A stretch of 64,000 bases of DNA, taken from Agreia sp. Leaf210. Its GTDB lineage: Bacteria > Actinomycetota > Actinomycetes > Actinomycetales > Microbacteriaceae. The position numbers were made by a program, and so were the translations under genes. The stretch is taken from contig NZ_LMKK01000002.1 of NCBI RefSeq assembly GCF_001421485.1, positions 1-64,000 on the forward strand, read 5' to 3'. Numbering within the stretch: position 1 is the stretch's first letter; each line of letters begins with the position of its first letter. The notes under the pieces were generated by a model. That model searched no databases and was not told the DNA's origin. It worked only from the letters and a program-made list of their open reading frames with translations. Below are positions 18,899-28,182 of the stretch, in pieces.

Positions 18899-19240
18899 GT
18901 GCCCACCTATTCCTACCGCTGCACCGAGTGCACCAACGCCTTCGACATCCACCAGGCGTTCACCGACGACTCGCTGAGCGTGTGCCCTGTCTGCGGCGGC
19001 AAGCTCCGCAAGGTGTTCAGCGCGGTGGGCGTGACCTTCAACGGTTCGGGCTTCTACCGCACGGACTCCCGCGCGAGCGACACCTCGAAGGGCTCGACCA
19101 GCTCAGGCAGCACGAGCAAGGCGAGTGGATCGGGCGAATCGTCGTCATCCTCGAAGCCGGCAACGCCGTCGACGTCGTCGGGCTCCGGCACCTCCAGCGG
19201 ATCGTCGACACCGGCCGCATCCGGCAGTTCAGCCAAATAG
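18899..19240 (+). CDS. FmdB-type zinc-ribbon protein with Ser-rich tail
   Basis: This 113-residue protein starts with GTG at 18899, with AAGGAG upstream. The N-terminal zinc ribbon has two Cys pairs, CTEC and CPVC, around YRC...FDIHQAF, as in the FmdB family. From residue 60 on it is almost entirely Ser/Gly/Thr with some Lys and Pro, a low-complexity tail that is probably disordered. FmdB proteins are putative regulators with no firm role. mscL follows after 19 bp. Confidence 0.85.
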   Translation: MPTYSYRCTECTNAFDIHQAFTDDSLSVCPVCGGKLRKVFSAVGVTFNGSGFYRTDSRASDTSKGSTSSGSTSKASGSGESSSSSKPATPSTSSGSGTSSGSSTPAASGSSAK

Positions 19241-19259
19241 AGAAGCGAAGGGACACACC

Positions 19260-19697
19260 ATGCTCAAGGGATTCAAGGAGTTCGTTCTCCGCGGTAACGT
19301 CATCGACCTGGCGGTCGCCGTGGTCATCGGAGCGGCGTTCACCGCCGTCGTCACAGCGATCGTCACGAACGTCTTCACTCCGCTCATCGGGGCGTTGTTC
19401 GACGCAAAAGACCTTGAGAGCGCCTTCGTCATCGACCTGGGTGGGGAAAGCAAGATCATGCTCGGAGCCGTTCTTGCGGCCGTCATTCAATTCCTGATCG
19501 TCGCCGTGGTCGTCTACTTCGCCTTCGTGCTGCCGATCAACCACCTCAAGAAGGTGGCCTTCATCAAGAAGCAGCAGCCCACACCCGCGGAGACGGTCAA
19601 GACTCCCCCGACCGAGGCCGAACTGCTCACCGAGATCCGCGACCTGCTCGCCAAACAGCAGGCCTCGTCATCGGGCCCGACGCACCCGACCGCCTGA
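19260..19697 (+). CDS. mscL: Large-conductance mechanosensitive channel
   Basis: This 145-residue channel opens on membrane tension to release solutes during osmotic downshock. The N-terminus MLKGFKEFVLRGNVIDLAVAV is the conserved MscL amphipathic helix and start of TM1. TM2 is near residues 78-96 (LAAVIQFLIVAVVVYFAFV). A cytoplasmic C-terminal helix ends the protein. A purine-rich Shine-Dalgarno (GAAGCGAAGGG) precedes the ATG at 19260, and the frame open upstream overlaps the fmdB-like gene. Confidence 0.95.
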   Translation: MLKGFKEFVLRGNVIDLAVAVVIGAAFTAVVTAIVTNVFTPLIGALFDAKDLESAFVIDLGGESKIMLGAVLAAVIQFLIVAVVVYFAFVLPINHLKKVAFIKKQQPTPAETVKTPPTEAELLTEIRDLLAKQQASSSGPTHPTA

Positions 19698-19719
19698 TCG
19701 CTCTAGAGGCCTGACTCGC

Positions 19720-19959
19720 TCACCAGTGAGGCGGCTTCTCGAGCTTCAGCCTGTCGTCGTTCTTGTCGCTGCCCCGCGGAGAAGGATCGCCCCACGACAC
19801 GTCCGTGTCTTCGTCGGCCTTCTCTACGGGTGAGCCATCGGCTCGCTGGGGCGTCGGGTCTGAGCCGGCCACGGCATCCGTCGTCACGCGGCGACGCCCC
19901 GTGCGGCGAACAGGCGGTACCGGTGTCGCGGAATCGGGGTCGTTGGTCTCTTTCGGCAC
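19720..19959 (-). CDS. Small conserved hypothetical protein ending in PPHW
   Basis: This 79-residue protein is rich in Asp, Arg and Pro and looks disordered except at its C-terminus. It ends DDRLKLEKPPHW, a tail pattern I associate with small unnamed actinobacterial proteins. It starts 9 bp after the stop of the helicase-like gene on the same strand and is probably co-transcribed with it. Function unknown. Confidence 0.6.
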   Translation of the reverse strand: MPKETNDPDSATPVPPVRRTGRRRVTTDAVAGSDPTPQRADGSPVEKADEDTDVSWGDPSPRGSDKNDDRLKLEKPPHW

Positions 19960-19968
19960 CTCGGGAGC

Positions 19969-22900
19969 CTACCTGGAGAACGGGAGCGGCGCCGTCTCGT
20001 CGGTGCTGGGCGACGTCGGCTGCCTGTCGACGGCCTTGAGCTCGCGCACCCCGATGACCTGGGCGATGCGCGACGCGACGGCCTCGGGGTCGCTGAACAG
20101 CTCGAAGCTGTGCACTCTGAGGTAGTGCCACCCGAGTCGGCGCAGCATGTCGGGGCGCAGGCGCAGAGACTCGCGCAAGCTCGTGGAATGCACCACCGAA
20201 TCGGTCTCGATGGCGATGGCTCGGCCGTCGTGCGACGCGACAAGGGTGAGCTTGCCGCGGTGTTCGAACGCCACGTCGAGACCACGAGATCCGAGTCGTC
20301 GCGCCAGGTCGATCAGCAGCGCGTCGCCGGGGCTCGAGAACGTGTCTGGCGTGGGCCCGGACTCGACCTCGGTGAGGATCTGTCGCAGCGCCACGATGCC
20401 GTGGGCCATGCGCTCCTCGTCGATGTCGTGAGGGTGGAAACAGCTGATGATGTCCATGGAACGGCGTGCACGGGTCATACCCACAGCGAGGAGTCTCTCG
20501 CCGCCGGGGCGTCCGAGAGCTCCGAAGTTCGTGAGCACGCGGCCGTGGGTGGTCTTGCCATATCCCACCGAGAAGATCACGCGGTCACGACTCTGGGCGA
20601 CCGACTGGTCGAGAGTGGCGACCATGAACGGCTCGGCCCGGTCTTTGAGAATGAAGTCGCTCAGATCGCTGCGCTTGGCGAAGGCAGAGAGAACGGCCTG
20701 CTGCACGCGCACCGCGTGACGGGGGCTCGCTGTGATGACCATCAGCGATTCACCCGGGTAGTTGATCGCGTGGTCGAGCACGAGCGCGACGACCCGATCG
20801 ACCTCGTCGTCGACGCTCTCGACCGCTCCGGTCTCAGCGTCGGGCATGCCTCCGCGGCCCTCCACGTAGTGCAGCGCGAGACTGCCGTGACCGAGGAAGG
20901 TTCCGGCCCAGGGCAGGGAGTCGATCTTTCCGCCGTAGAAGCGGTGATTGACGAGCTCTGCCAGGTCTTCGCCGCCCGCGCGGTAGCTGCGCGTGAGGGG
21001 AAGCGTGGGAACCAGTTCTGCCAGACGTGCGAGTGCGGACTCGGCGTGCAGCTCTTCGACCGACTGCTCGGCTTGAGCGCGGCTCGACGACTCGGGCGTC
21101 GCCGAGATGGCGATGTCGAAGCGCGAGGGGGTCTGCGTCACCGGGTCGCCGAACGCCACGACCTGGCGGCCACGTCGGATCGCACCGACGTTCTCGGCCA
21201 GGGTCGTCGCTCCCGCGTCGACCAGAATAACCGTGTCGAAGTGCAGCGAGTCGGAGATCTCGGCGATCTCGTAGGGAGAGGCGAGCCAGACGGGAGCGAG
21301 AACGCGTCCGAGGTGGGGAGCCGCCTCGTGCAGAGCCTGAGCATCGACGCCATCGGTGCGCAGGATGTTCTTGAGAGCCGTCGCCTCGTCTGGATGATCG
21401 ACGAGTCCGACGCTCCACGTCTCGGCGAGCTGCCACGCCAGAAGGGCGCCGCTGGCCGAGGCGTGCGCCTCGTCGACGAGCCTGAAGTCTGCCTCGAGGC
21501 GATCAAGCACCGAGGTGTTCGCACCCAGCAGAGCCCTGTCGTTCGCGAGCATCAGCTCGAGAACCGACTGCCACCAGGCGAGTTCGAGTTCGTCGGCCAC
21601 GGCGCTCTCGGGCACGTGCCGCTGCGAGAGGTCGGTCAGCAGCGGGTCGAGCGAGTGCTCGCGAAGAGTGTCGAGAAGCGCGGTGCGCTCCTGCAGGTTG
21701 GCGAGCACCTCGGAATCGGCTGCGAGCCCGTCGACCATCGACACGAGCTCGTCGATGGGCAGGCTGGTCAGTTGCCGGGCCGTGCCGACGGTGCCCAGCG
21801 GCACATCGAGCTGCGCGAGGTCTTCTGTGACGCGCTGGTACGCGACCTGCACATCGGCGATACCGATGGGGATTTCCGGCGGAATGCCGGCGGCAGCGAA
21901 GCGGTACCACAGGGTGCGCTGCTGCTGGATGTGCTTGAGGGCCTCGTTGAGGTCGCCGATGTGCACACCCGGACGCACGTATTCGCGCGCCAGGCTGCGC
22001 AGGCGACGGCGGCTCGTCGACGAGAGCTGCGGTGAGTCGCGGCGGTTGGAGGTGGCCGCGATCAGCTCGGTCAGCGAACGGTCGAACACGACGGGAAGGA
22101 ACTTGTCGAGCGTCTCGCGCAGATCGAGCAGCAGGCGCAGGTAGACGCCGAGCTCGGTGAGCGTGGCGAAGGGTCGCATGCGGGTCTGGCCGATGAGCTC
22201 CCAGGCGCCCGAGAGCAACGTCGGAAGGTCGGACCGGTGCAGCTTCTTTGCCAGCTGGTGGGCGCTGTGCGCGTCGTCGGACGAGGCGAAAGCGGCGCCG
22301 TACCAGGGCGAGTCGTCGGGCCCGTAGCGGAACTCGCCCAGGGCCGCGGCCTTGCTCAGTGTCTTCGCGGCCTGGACCCGACCGGATGCGAGCCCCTCGA
22401 GAGCGTGACGGTCGAGGCGCGCCTTTGTGGAGGGCGGCGTCTGGAGCAGTTCGAGGCGCGCGAGTTCGCGCAGCGCATCCAGAACCGAGACCTTGAGCAC
22501 GGGATCGACCCGGCCGAGCGAGCTGCGGTAGTCGAGCAGCACGCCGCGCAGGCGCACGAGGGCCTCGTCGACGTCGGCGACATGGGGCTGTCGGGCCTTC
22601 TCGTTGCGACCGATCGACTGGATGAGGTCGCGGCGGAGCGTGCGCGGCGATACGGCGACGCCGGGCAGACCGACGTCGGTGAGTCGACGGGCGATGCCGC
22701 GCAGGCTCAGGCGGCGGGGGCTCACGACGAGAACACGCTTGTTCTGTGCGATGAGGGCGCCCACGGCGTTCACGATGGTCTGGGTGCCACCCGTGCCCGG
22801 CAGAGTCTTGACGACGAGCGAGTTGCCGGCGCCGATCTGGGCGATGACGTTCTCTTGCTCGGGGTCGGCGTCGAGCAGGAGCGTGTCGGTGGACGGCGGG

Positions 22901-23757
22901 CGCTGGTCCTGCGGCGTGGCGTCGACGGGGTGGTAGCCGTCCTGCACTCCACGTCGAGCGGTGACGTTGCCCGCGAGCGCGTCGAGAACCGGATGCGCGA
23001 GGTCGACGGCATCCTCGACCAGCGCATGGCTGACATCGGCGAACGTAGAGACAGCGAGTCGGGGGCTGACGCTGAACCACGCCAGCTGCGAAGTGAGGCC
23101 GCGCAGCTGGTCGATCACCGGCTGGGGCTTGAAGACGCCGTTGTTGACCGCGAGCGCGACCAGGGCGTCGGCGTCGAGTTCGATCTGGAACTGCTCGGAC
23201 AGGGCGCGAACGAGTTCGGGGTTGACCGTGGGCCCGCCCCGCAGCTTGAGTTCGAAGTCTCGCCCGTAGCGACGCACCGACACAGGGCGCAGCAGAACCG
23301 GAGCACTGAAGGACTCCTGCTCGAGTCTCCACTCGGCGAATCCGATGCCCAGGTTGACGGCGTCGATGCCTCGAACGCTGCGCAATTCGACACCCTTGTC
23401 GGTGATCGCCGCGGCGGCGAGCCGCGCGGTGCGCAGAGCCAGCTCGTCGCGAATGAGACTCGAGAGCAGCGTGGCGTTGCCCGTGATGAACTGTGCCAGC
23501 CCACCGGGGTGGGTGGCCGACAGGTCGATGCGGTTTCGGGGCGAGTCGTCGAAGTGGATGAGCGGAGATACTCCGCCTACCCTGCTGAGCTCGTCTCGCC
23601 AGCGTTCTCGACTGGGCTCGACCCGGCTTTCGCTGGAGAGGTTGGTGAGAGGTCGACCGCCCTTTTCAGGCGCGGCCTGGCGACCCCAGGTCGACGAGTC
23701 GTCGTCGGCCGCAGTCGGGATTCCGTCTGCATCTAGTTTCTTATCGGCGCGCCACAC
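19969..23757 (-). CDS. Large superfamily 1 helicase-like protein with degenerate ATPase motifs
   Basis: This 1262-residue protein has an N-terminal DUF4011-like region, an SF1 helicase-like core and a C-terminal Vsr/DUF559-like nuclease fold. The P-loop reads PGTGGTQT at 320-327, so Gly324 stands where the catalytic Walker A lysine should be. Walker B reads ILVDAGA, with Ala848 replacing the catalytic Glu. Motif III (FGDPVTQTP) and motif VI (GMTRARRSMDI) look normal. The nuclease-like end keeps AIETD but shows TLVAS where the first catalytic Asp is expected. The start is GTG 23757 with AAGG nearby. It is uninterrupted over 3.8 kb, so a conserved structural or nucleic-acid-binding role is more likely than decay. 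Confidence 0.75.
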   Translation of the reverse strand: MWRADKKLDADGIPTAADDDSSTWGRQAAPEKGGRPLTNLSSESRVEPSRERWRDELSRVGGVSPLIHFDDSPRNRIDLSATHPGGLAQFITGNATLLSSLIRDELALRTARLAAAAITDKGVELRSVRGIDAVNLGIGFAEWRLEQESFSAPVLLRPVSVRRYGRDFELKLRGGPTVNPELVRALSEQFQIELDADALVALAVNNGVFKPQPVIDQLRGLTSQLAWFSVSPRLAVSTFADVSHALVEDAVDLAHPVLDALAGNVTARRGVQDGYHPVDATPQDQRPPSTDTLLLDADPEQENVIAQIGAGNSLVVKTLPGTGGTQTIVNAVGALIAQNKRVLVVSPRRLSLRGIARRLTDVGLPGVAVSPRTLRRDLIQSIGRNEKARQPHVADVDEALVRLRGVLLDYRSSLGRVDPVLKVSVLDALRELARLELLQTPPSTKARLDRHALEGLASGRVQAAKTLSKAAALGEFRYGPDDSPWYGAAFASSDDAHSAHQLAKKLHRSDLPTLLSGAWELIGQTRMRPFATLTELGVYLRLLLDLRETLDKFLPVVFDRSLTELIAATSNRRDSPQLSSTSRRRLRSLAREYVRPGVHIGDLNEALKHIQQQRTLWYRFAAAGIPPEIPIGIADVQVAYQRVTEDLAQLDVPLGTVGTARQLTSLPIDELVSMVDGLAADSEVLANLQERTALLDTLREHSLDPLLTDLSQRHVPESAVADELELAWWQSVLELMLANDRALLGANTSVLDRLEADFRLVDEAHASASGALLAWQLAETWSVGLVDHPDEATALKNILRTDGVDAQALHEAAPHLGRVLAPVWLASPYEIAEISDSLHFDTVILVDAGATTLAENVGAIRRGRQVVAFGDPVTQTPSRFDIAISATPESSSRAQAEQSVEELHAESALARLAELVPTLPLTRSYRAGGEDLAELVNHRFYGGKIDSLPWAGTFLGHGSLALHYVEGRGGMPDAETGAVESVDDEVDRVVALVLDHAINYPGESLMVITASPRHAVRVQQAVLSAFAKRSDLSDFILKDRAEPFMVATLDQSVAQSRDRVIFSVGYGKTTHGRVLTNFGALGRPGGERLLAVGMTRARRSMDIISCFHPHDIDEERMAHGIVALRQILTEVESGPTPDTFSSPGDALLIDLARRLGSRGLDVAFEHRGKLTLVASHDGRAIAIETDSVVHSTSLRESLRLRPDMLRRLGWHYLRVHSFELFSDPEAVASRIAQVIGVRELKAVDRQPTSPSTDETAPLPFSR

Positions 23758-23887
23758 ACGGTTACCTTAAGCTCGCCACGCCCGAAAACCTGGCATCTGC
23801 AAGGGGTTTCGCCGCATTTGCCCGGTTTCGACCGCGAGGTTCGCGAGCGCGGAATACCGGTGGACATCCGAAGCGTTGACCCGAACG

Positions 23888-24970
23888 ATGCTGAAACTCT
23901 CTGTTCTCGACCTCCTGCCCGTACGCACCGATCAGACGACCGGCGACTCCGTCGCCTCGGCGGTGTCTCTCGCGCGACGGGCCGACGAGCTCGGCTTCAC
24001 CCGATTCTGGGTCGCCGAGCACCACAACATGGAAGCCGTCGCCGCGACCTCCCCGGCCGTGTTGATCGCCCATCTGGCGGCGAACACGAGCCGAATCCGG
24101 GTCGGCTCGGGCGGCGTGATGCTGCCCAATCACGCACCACTCACGGTGGCCGAGCAGTTCTCTCTGCTCGAGGCGATGCATCCCGGTCGTATCGACCTGG
24201 GCATCGGGCGCGCGCCCGGCTCCGACCCCGTGACGGCGTACATGCTGCGCGGTGGGCGGGCCGAGGAGTCGGGGGTGGATTCGTTCCCGGGCGACGTCGA
24301 GCTGGTCGCCGGACTTCTCGGTTCCGGCGACACGCCGATCACCGACGCTTTCGACACCGCTGCGCAACCCGGGGTCGTCATTCCGCTTCGCGGCCGCGAC
24401 TACGCATTACGCTCGACCCCGCGCACCGCGTCGTCACCCATGCTCTGGCTGCTGGGCTCCAGCACCTACAGCGCCCAGCTGGCCGCCCGGCTCGGGGTCG
24501 CGTTCGTCTACGCCCACCATTTCGGGCAGTCGGGTATCGACAGCGCCCTCGACCTGTACCGACGAGAGTTCCAGCCGTCGCCCGCGCTCGCCGAGCCGAC
24601 CACCTTCCTCACGGTCAACGCCGTGGTCGCCGACACGCGGGAAGAAGCCGAGGCGCTCGCACTCCCGCAGCTCATCACGATGGCGAGACTCCGCTCGGGC
24701 GGCGTGCTCGGCCCTCGGATGACGGTCGAGCAGGCCCAGGCCGAGGCCCTGAACCCGATGGAGGAAGATCTCGTGGCCGATCAGGCCGCGCGGTGGATCA
24801 TCGGAACGCCCGACGCGGCGTGGTCGCACCTGACGACGCTGGCCGCGAAGTACGGCGTCGACGAGGTCATGGTGTCGCCGGTCGCCTCCGACCACGACGG
24901 TCAGGACGCTCGAGTCGGCGCTGGCGCAGAACGCACTCTCGAGCTACTCGCCGCGCAACAGAACCGGTAG
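23888..24970 (+). CDS. LLM-class (luciferase-like) flavin-dependent oxidoreductase
   Basis: This TIM-barrel oxidoreductase of about 360 residues belongs to the bacterial luciferase-like superfamily and should use FMN or F420. It opens LKLSVLDLLPVR. It carries the motif RFWVAEHHNM near residue 40, GSGGVMLPNHAPL, and PGRIDLGIGRAPGSD, typical of the MsnO8-like subgroup. A TTG codon 12 bp upstream is in frame; I prefer the ATG at 23888. The substrate is unknown. It is divergent from the helicase-like gene. Confidence 0.85.
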   Translation: MLKLSVLDLLPVRTDQTTGDSVASAVSLARRADELGFTRFWVAEHHNMEAVAATSPAVLIAHLAANTSRIRVGSGGVMLPNHAPLTVAEQFSLLEAMHPGRIDLGIGRAPGSDPVTAYMLRGGRAEESGVDSFPGDVELVAGLLGSGDTPITDAFDTAAQPGVVIPLRGRDYALRSTPRTASSPMLWLLGSSTYSAQLAARLGVAFVYAHHFGQSGIDSALDLYRREFQPSPALAEPTTFLTVNAVVADTREEAEALALPQLITMARLRSGGVLGPRMTVEQAQAEALNPMEEDLVADQAARWIIGTPDAAWSHLTTLAAKYGVDEVMVSPVASDHDGQDARVGAGAERTLELLAAQQNR

Positions 24971-24998
24971 CTCGGCGTCTGCGTCGAGAACGCTGCGG

Positions 24999-25703
24999 TT
25001 AGCCCGCCACGGCTCGCAGCACCTCTGCGTACCCGTCGGGCGCACGGCCCAATAGTCGCGATGACGTGAGCACGGCGGCGCGCGCGGTGCTCACGACCTC
25101 GAGACCGAGGTTCTCGAGCGCCGTGACGAACGTCGCGTCTTCCCCCGTCGCTACGGCGGCGAATCCTCCGGCCGCCAGGTAGTGATCGGCTCGCATCCCG
25201 AGATTCGCCCCGTGCACATTCCGGTGCGTTTCGCGCAGCGGATGCCGCCGAAGGTAGTGCGCGAGCCGCTCCGCGTCGAGTCCCTCTTCGTCGGGCCGAA
25301 CGGCACCGAGCAGGGCGGCGTGCCCCGCCTCAGCCGCCTCCAGCTGCACGCACAACCAGTCGGCCGGCACCGCAGAGTCCGCGTCGGTGTTCGCGATCCA
25401 GATGTTCTCGGGCGCTGCCGCCGCAGCCGTGAGCGCACGCTCGATGCCGCGCGCTCGTGCCACGCCCACCTTTCCTGCAGAGATCGCCACGGCATCGATG
25501 CCCGGACGGCGGGCGACGATGCTCGCGGTACCGTCTGTGCACCGGTCGAGCACAACGACGATGCTCACCTCGGGGCTGTCCAGCGGACGGGTCTCGTGGA
25601 GTCGCACCAGCGCCGCCTCGAGCGCGTCGAGGCAGCGATCCATCGTCTTCTCTTCGTCTCGGGCGGGCACGACGACGACGAGCTGCGCGATGCGCACGTT
25701 CAC
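24999..25703 (-). CDS. Family 2 glycosyltransferase
   Basis: This is a 234-residue GT-A fold transferase. It begins VVVVPARDEE, has VLDRCTDGT in the second strand, and the metal-binding Asp motif NTDADS. It is the third gene of a cassette with an acyl-CoA dehydrogenase-like protein and a PIG-L/methyltransferase fusion. Its GTG start overlaps the stop of the fusion gene (GTGA). The three probably modify one glycosylated metabolite or lipid; the product is not known. Confidence 0.85.
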   Translation of the reverse strand: MNVRIAQLVVVVPARDEEKTMDRCLDALEAALVRLHETRPLDSPEVSIVVVLDRCTDGTASIVARRPGIDAVAISAGKVGVARARGIERALTAAAAAPENIWIANTDADSAVPADWLCVQLEAAEAGHAALLGAVRPDEEGLDAERLAHYLRRHPLRETHRNVHGANLGMRADHYLAAGGFAAVATGEDATFVTALENLGLEVVSTARAAVLTSSRLLGRAPDGYAEVLRAVAG

Positions 25704-27073
25704 GCGAGTCCCTCGGCAGCGGCCACCGACACCGTTCCCGGAGAGCCGAACACGTCGAGGAGAAAGTCGTCATCGGCATAGCCCCCGATGCGCACGAGAC
25801 CGGCCGAGCGACGGAAGGCCTCGTGCACGTCGTCGCCCCGCATGGGATAGTCGCTGACCGGGTGCCTCCAGTGACACGCGAGCACAATGCCTCCGTCTTT
25901 CAGGCTGTCAGCGGCGCGGTGCACGAGGTCGTCCAGACGATCCGGAGAGAGGTAGTACCCCACCTCGGACACGACGATCAGGTCGTAGCTCCCGTCGGGC
26001 CACTCCTGGGGAAGTGCGCGGCGCTCGAAGCGCACCTCCGAGCGGCCCGCCAGGCGTTCTCTCGCGGCATCGACCGGTGCCTGGGCGATGTCGGTGGCCA
26101 GCATGTCATCGACGCGACCGGCGAGTTCAGCGGTGAGCACACCGATGGAGCAGCCGATCTCGAGCGCCGTGCCGAAGCGCCGACGCGGGAGGGCAGCCAG
26201 CGTGAGAGCGCGTTTGCGCTCCTCGTACCATCGCGTCTCGAAGCCCCACGGATCGGTGCGGCCCTCGTAGAAGGTGTCGAAATACCCCTGGGCCAGCGAC
26301 TCGGCCGACTGCGTCGGTGCGGACTCGCGGGTGACGACGAAGGTCTCGAAGTCACGACGAAAGTGCTCGACGAACGACGAAGAGACGATCGCTTCGTCTC
26401 CCGGCGCATCGGAGAGCGGTTCAGTCTGACTGCGGTGGAACTCGAGCGCCGAGACCTTGGCCGCAACGGCGTCGCTGCTCAGGGCGAGGGTGCGGATCCT
26501 GTCCCACGGCCACTCGGGCGAATCCGGCGCGCGCCAGTGCCAGCCCCAGATCGGGTACTCGGCGAGTGTCGCCCCGACGGCGTTCGCCGCCGCACGCGCC
26601 GCGTCGCCTGCGGCAGTGTGATCCGGATGCCCGTCGCCGCGCCAGGGCGACGCGATCAGCACTGTGGAATGGTCGCCGATGCAGGCCGTGACTGCGGCTG
26701 TGAGAGCGGGAACGTGCTTGCGGAGCTCTCCGTCAGGAAGACCCAGGAGCTGGACCGCGGCCCCTGGCGCCAGAGCATCGATCGCCGCCACGACCTCGGC
26801 GCGGCGAATGACGGTGAGGCGCTCCGGGGTGAAGGTCTTCGAGTCGGGATGCGAGCGCTCGCCGGCAGTCGCGACGATCACGACCACGGGAATACCTTCC
26901 GCGTGCGCCGTCGCCATGAGTCCTCCCGCTCCGAGCGTCTCGTCGTCGGGATGGGCGGCGACGACGACGAGCAGTTCGACGGCGCGAAGGTCCATCGGCT
27001 CGATACCCGCCCAGCCGTCCGCGGAGAGCCAGGCCGAGTTGGGGGTGCCCGCGTCTCGATGGTCGAAGGTCAC
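25700..27073 (-). CDS. PIG-L family deacetylase fused to a SAM methyltransferase
   Basis: This 457-residue two-domain protein has an N-terminal PIG-L/LmbE zinc deacetylase domain with AAHPDDETLGAGG near residue 38 and the second metal motif DGHPDHTAAG. A C-terminal class I methyltransferase of the NodS type begins near residue 245, with the SAM loop LEIGCSIGVLT and a VVSEVGYYL motif. The fusion suggests that N-deacetylation of a sugar is followed by methylation of the exposed amine. GTG starts and 4-bp overlaps tie it to both neighbours. Confidence 0.85.
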   Translation of the reverse strand: MTFDHRDAGTPNSAWLSADGWAGIEPMDLRAVELLVVVAAHPDDETLGAGGLMATAHAEGIPVVVIVATAGERSHPDSKTFTPERLTVIRRAEVVAAIDALAPGAAVQLLGLPDGELRKHVPALTAAVTACIGDHSTVLIASPWRGDGHPDHTAAGDAARAAANAVGATLAEYPIWGWHWRAPDSPEWPWDRIRTLALSSDAVAAKVSALEFHRSQTEPLSDAPGDEAIVSSSFVEHFRRDFETFVVTRESAPTQSAESLAQGYFDTFYEGRTDPWGFETRWYEERKRALTLAALPRRRFGTALEIGCSIGVLTAELAGRVDDMLATDIAQAPVDAARERLAGRSEVRFERRALPQEWPDGSYDLIVVSEVGYYLSPDRLDDLVHRAADSLKDGGIVLACHWRHPVSDYPMRGDDVHEAFRRSAGLVRIGGYADDDFLLDVFGSPGTVSVAAAEGLA

Positions 27074-28071
27074 TTCGCCGACTCCTCTGCGAGGATGCGT
27101 CGCCCCAGCGACGCTTCATCACGCTCGGCGTGATGCTGGCGTACATACAGTTCGAGATCCGCAACCCGTCGAGCGTGTTCGACCTCGAGAGCGAGCGGCG
27201 CCGGTCCGAGCGAGTGGGCTACGCGGCGGAGTACGTCTTCGACGACAGTTGCGACCACGATACGCACGCGGGCGGCGAGCATCCGGCCCTCGCTGCCCTC
27301 GGCCCTGCCGTCGTCGATGCGGCGACCGGCATCCTCCAACGCGGTCCGCGCGGCGAACAGTCCGGCGTCGACGGCGCCGAGGTGCATCAGCGCGATCTGA
27401 TCGGGCTCCCGGTTCGCAGAGTGCGCACCCGTCAGCAGCCGACGCGCGAGGCCTTCGGCGCCTCCGAGCCAGCACGCCGCCACGCCGATCCCACCCCAGG
27501 CGAATCCAGGCCGATCGAGGTACCAGTCGTCGGCCCCGACGGGCGACGCGACGACATCGTCGAAGTCGACCGAGCCGCTCGGCACTCCCTGCAGGCCCAG
27601 CGCGACCCATTCACCGCTGCGCACCGTCACGCCGGCGGCACGGAGGTCTACCTCGAACAACCGCCGATGCCCACCAGCGGTGTGCGCGGTCACCAGAGCA
27701 CGATCGAGCAGCTGGGCCATCGAGCACCACGGCTTCGTTCCCGACAGACGGAAGCCGCCCCCGACTTCCTCGCCATCGAGACGCACTCCCGGACCCTCGG
27801 CGGCGAATACTCCCCAGCCGCCGGCCTGCGGTTCGTGACCCGCCTCGGCGAGGATCGCACGAGCATCCAGATGAGCCTCGACGACCCGCGCCGCGGTGAG
27901 ATCCGCGCGACCAAGCGCACGGAACAGTTCGAACAGAGCCGGCGTCTCGCCGGATGCCGGGCTGGGCGTGGCGTCGCCGATCATCAGAGCGAGATCTACG
28001 GCCCGCTGTGCGTCGCCGGCGACATCCGCGGCCCTGCCTGCCCAGGATTCGAGGGATTCAGCGACGGTCAC
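27070..28071 (-). CDS. Acyl-CoA dehydrogenase family protein
   Basis: This 333-residue protein has an ACAD-like fold. The central beta region reads LSGTKPWCSMAQLLDRALV, and a helical C-terminal domain follows. It is shorter than fatty-acid acyl-CoA dehydrogenases (about 380) and I cannot place the catalytic Glu. The first gene of the cassette, it starts at GTG 28071 with AAGGAG upstream and overlaps the next gene by 4 bp. An oxidoreductase acting on a specialised acyl or sugar intermediate is a reasonable guess. Confidence 0.7.
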   Translation of the reverse strand: MTVAESLESWAGRAADVAGDAQRAVDLALMIGDATPSPASGETPALFELFRALGRADLTAARVVEAHLDARAILAEAGHEPQAGGWGVFAAEGPGVRLDGEEVGGGFRLSGTKPWCSMAQLLDRALVTAHTAGGHRRLFEVDLRAAGVTVRSGEWVALGLQGVPSGSVDFDDVVASPVGADDWYLDRPGFAWGGIGVAACWLGGAEGLARRLLTGAHSANREPDQIALMHLGAVDAGLFAARTALEDAGRRIDDGRAEGSEGRMLAARVRIVVATVVEDVLRRVAHSLGPAPLALEVEHARRVADLELYVRQHHAERDEASLGRRILAEESAK

Positions 28072-28111
28072 CCGGTACTCCTTGCGTCAAGAAAAACTCC
28101 CCATTCCAGAC

Positions 28112-28144
28112 GAATGCCGGGGCACCCGTGGTACCCCGGCATTC
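28112..28144 (-). terminator. Probable terminator of the csbD-like gene
   Basis: A perfect inverted repeat GAATGCCGGGG / CCCCGGCATTC encloses an 11-nt loop. It lies 39 bp beyond the csbD-like stop codon on the minus strand, with a short T-rich run further on. It lies 41 bp upstream of the acyl-CoA dehydrogenase start, insulating that operon. Confidence 0.6.
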
Positions 28145-28182
28145 CGGTCGTTGTGCGTCAGCCTCTGGCTGCGCGAAGACCG

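Noticed and set aside
20110-22035. 641-codon plus-strand open frame opposite the giant helicase-like gene
   Set aside because: It has shadow composition (Arg/Glu/Val-rich, no motif) and is fully covered by the better gene.
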